A stretch of DNA of 64,000 bases from assembly GCA_022823185.1 (NCBI GenBank), contig JAJDXQ010000025.1, positions 1-64,000 on the forward strand, read 5' to 3'. The translations under genes and the position numbers were made by a program. Of the stretch, positions 62,761 through 64,000 are shown piece after piece; the stretch's first letter is position 1, and each line of letters starts with the position of its first letter. Below the pieces are notes generated by a model. It was given only the letters and a program-made list of their open reading frames with translations. It searched no databases and had not been told where the DNA came from. The DNA comes from Caldilineaceae bacterium. Its GTDB lineage: Bacteria > Chloroflexota > Anaerolineae > Caldilineales > Caldilineaceae.

Positions 62761-63459
62761 GGTTCCCCCGCACACGCGGGGATAGACCGGTGAAGCACTC
62801 GCACATGCGCGCCGTTTGCCTGGTTCCCCCGCACACGCGGGGATAGACCTCTGTGATCGTAGCCGGGGCCGCCGCATCTGTAGGTTCCCCCGCACACGCG
62901 GGGATAGACCCTGAGCTACCTCCCCCAAGATGGGAGCGGGGAGGGTTCCCCCGCACACGCGGGGATAGACCCCATCGGGGGCAATATGGAAATTCAGACG
63001 CCCCGGTTCCCCCGCACACGCGGGGATAGACCTATTTCGATGCACCGTAGTACCCCGCCCTGCCCGGTTCCCCCGCACACGCGGGGATAGACCCTCCTCT
63101 GCTTCATCTTCTGTGTGAACGAATCGGGTTCCCCCGCACACGCGGGGATAGACCGTCAGTAGTGGAGTTTTCCCACATTGCCGGGCGGGTTCCCCCGCAC
63201 ACGCGGGGATAGACCTCAGATAGGCGGTGGTAGTGATTCCCGGTATACGGTTCCCCCGCACACGCGGGGATAGACCCCGACGGCTCACGGCTCATGGCAG
63301 CCCAACCGAGGTTCCCCCGCACACGCGGGGATAGACCCCGCAGCACTGCCCAGACCAAGATTTGCACGTGGGTTCCCCCGCACACGCGGGGATAGACCCC
63401 GGATCCGAGGCCGCCGTGCATTCCCGCGTGAGGTTCCCCCGCACACGCGAGAATAGAGC
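62761..63459 (+). CRISPR. CRISPR array, 12 repeats, type I-E-like
   Basis: Twelve 28-bp repeats starting at 62761, 62822, 62883, 62944, 63005, 63066, 63127, 63188, 63249, 63310, 63371 and 63432, a strict 61-base period, leaving eleven spacers of 33 bases. The repeat begins GGTTCCCCCGCACACGCGGG and ends GATAGACC. Its stem CCCCGC/GCGGGG and GACC end are those of type I-E repeats. The first eleven are identical. The last has a changed 3' half (GCGAGAATAGAGC), marking the trailer end, so the leader lies to the left. No cas gene lies in this window. Spacers show no repeats of one another by eye. Confidence 0.97.
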
Positions 63460-63493
63460 GAATCAAGAAGGTGGTTCAACCGGACCGGCGGCG

Positions 63494-64000
63494 TTACGGC
63501 GAAAGTTGGGGGACCCCTGCGAGCGAGCCGATTATCTTCACCAGGTCGCAGAGGATCCAGACCGGTTCGTCCATGCCGGCCACATGGATGCGGATCCACT
63601 CGGACCGGGGGCCGATGCCGGTGATGCTTGCCCATGTTCCCTTGGGCAGGATGGTGAGGGCGGTGTACTCGACGCCGGGGCCTGACCTGCCGAAGACCGC
63701 TTGCGGCTGGATGAGGGCGGCCGGCTGCGCCGAAATCTCCGGCGCGGTGACCAGCCTGACGCCGACCAGCGAACTCTTCACCTGTGTCATGTGGCGGTAG
63801 ATCCAGAACAGTGAACTGTAGCCGTCGATCTCGACCAGGAGCCAGCTCCGGCTCGGGTCGATGCCGTAGATGCGGGCCTGGGCGCCCTGCCGCGCCTCTG
63901 CGACGACATCGTATTCCAGGCCCGGGCCGGTGCGCACGTTGAGTGTATCGGACTGGACTACGGCGATGGGGCGCCGGTCCGGGGCGGGCGGCGTGAAGTC
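63494..64000 (-). CDS. SH3-domain protein, C-terminal part (start beyond window)
   Basis: The frame enters at the window edge and stops at 63494, 34 bases from the CRISPR trailer. Two bacterial SH3 domains are visible: LNVRTGPGLEYDVVAEARQG with WLLVEID, and FGRSGPGVEYTALTILPKG with WIRIHV. Between them lies a linker with APEISAQPAALIQPQ. Such SH3 domains bind cell wall or act as adaptors in surface proteins. The N-terminal part, with signal or anchor and possibly an enzymatic domain, is outside the window. The RTGPG signature is shared with proteins at 37345 and 40922. Confidence 0.8.
   Translation of the reverse strand, partial: DFTPPAPDRRPIAVVQSDTLNVRTGPGLEYDVVAEARQGAQARIYGIDPSRSWLLVEIDGYSSLFWIYRHMTQVKSSLVGVRLVTAPEISAQPAALIQPQAVFGRSGPGVEYTALTILPKGTWASITGIGPRSEWIRIHVAGMDEPVWILCDLVKIIGSLAGVPQLSP

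Noticed and set aside
62340..63635. Long minus-strand frames through the CRISPR array, full of SIPACAGEP and YPRVCGGT
   Set aside because: They are translations of the 28-bp repeat in three frames. The 61-base period shifts frame by one each unit, which produces the rotating motifs. They are not proteins.
61950..64000. Search for cas genes around the array
   Set aside because: Only an Mrp-type ATPase on the left and an SH3 protein on the right are found. No cas1, cas2, cas3 or Cascade-like frame is present.

Overview
The window is a high-GC bacterial chromosome segment, most likely from a Chloroflexota of the Caldilineae/Anaerolineae type. This is inferred from gene content and style: Thr-Pro stalk proteins with SH3 domains, zinc-ribbon glycosyltransferases, an R3H-domain ATPase next to a GNAT-like gene and tmk, many lipobox substrate-binding proteins, and intergenic heptad repeats. 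There is no rRNA gene or taxonomic marker that settles it.

Layout. 1-5.4 kb: an ISAs1-type transposase cut by the window edge, a two-gene AAA ATPase plus PD-(D/E)xK-like nuclease pair, a phosphotransferase and RNase HI. 5.6-17.6 kb: four paralogous branched-chain-amino-acid-type binding lipoproteins in two tandem pairs, with no permease or ATPase genes. Between them lie a MarR regulator, a DUF1801 protein, three tRNA-Ala genes, four VOC/glyoxalase-fold proteins and a zinc-ribbon GT39-like membrane enzyme. 18-19.6 kb: two unrecognised proteins.

20.1-36.7 kb is a defence island built on a type I restriction-modification locus. hsdM is separated from hsdS by toxin-antitoxin cassettes (HigA-like, Phd-like, HEPN-MNT), some decayed. 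hsdS overlaps a SIR2-domain gene, followed by an AT-richer OLD-type ATPase/TOPRIM gene and then hsdR. A nuclease-helicase and an HNH protein follow. IS3-type orfA remnants lie on both sides of the hsdR-helicase segment. The SIR2 and OLD genes sit where known guard toxins such as PrrC sit in other hsd loci.

36.7-42.4 kb: a deleted DprA-like gene with a second remnant 2 kb away, an SH3-zincin protein, and two exported HNH/Excalibur proteins. 42.6-60 kb is mostly housekeeping: GNAT-like protein, R3H ATPase, tmk, a very large membrane protein with a C-terminal GT39-like half, a c-di-AMP receptor-like protein, an FmdB zinc ribbon, gmk, a rhomboid protease, a membrane Fe-S oxidoreductase, an MFS protein, a sucrase/ferredoxin-like protein and an iron-type binding lipoprotein. 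60.1-64 kb: a HEPN-MNT module bracketed by a 20-bp near-identical direct repeat, an Mrp-type ATPase, a 12-repeat type I-E-like CRISPR array without cas genes, and an edge-cut SH3 protein.

Many gaps carry exact 7-bp tandem arrays (CACTGAC type) and two other interspersed repeat families. These repeats lie next to start codons and to truncated genes.
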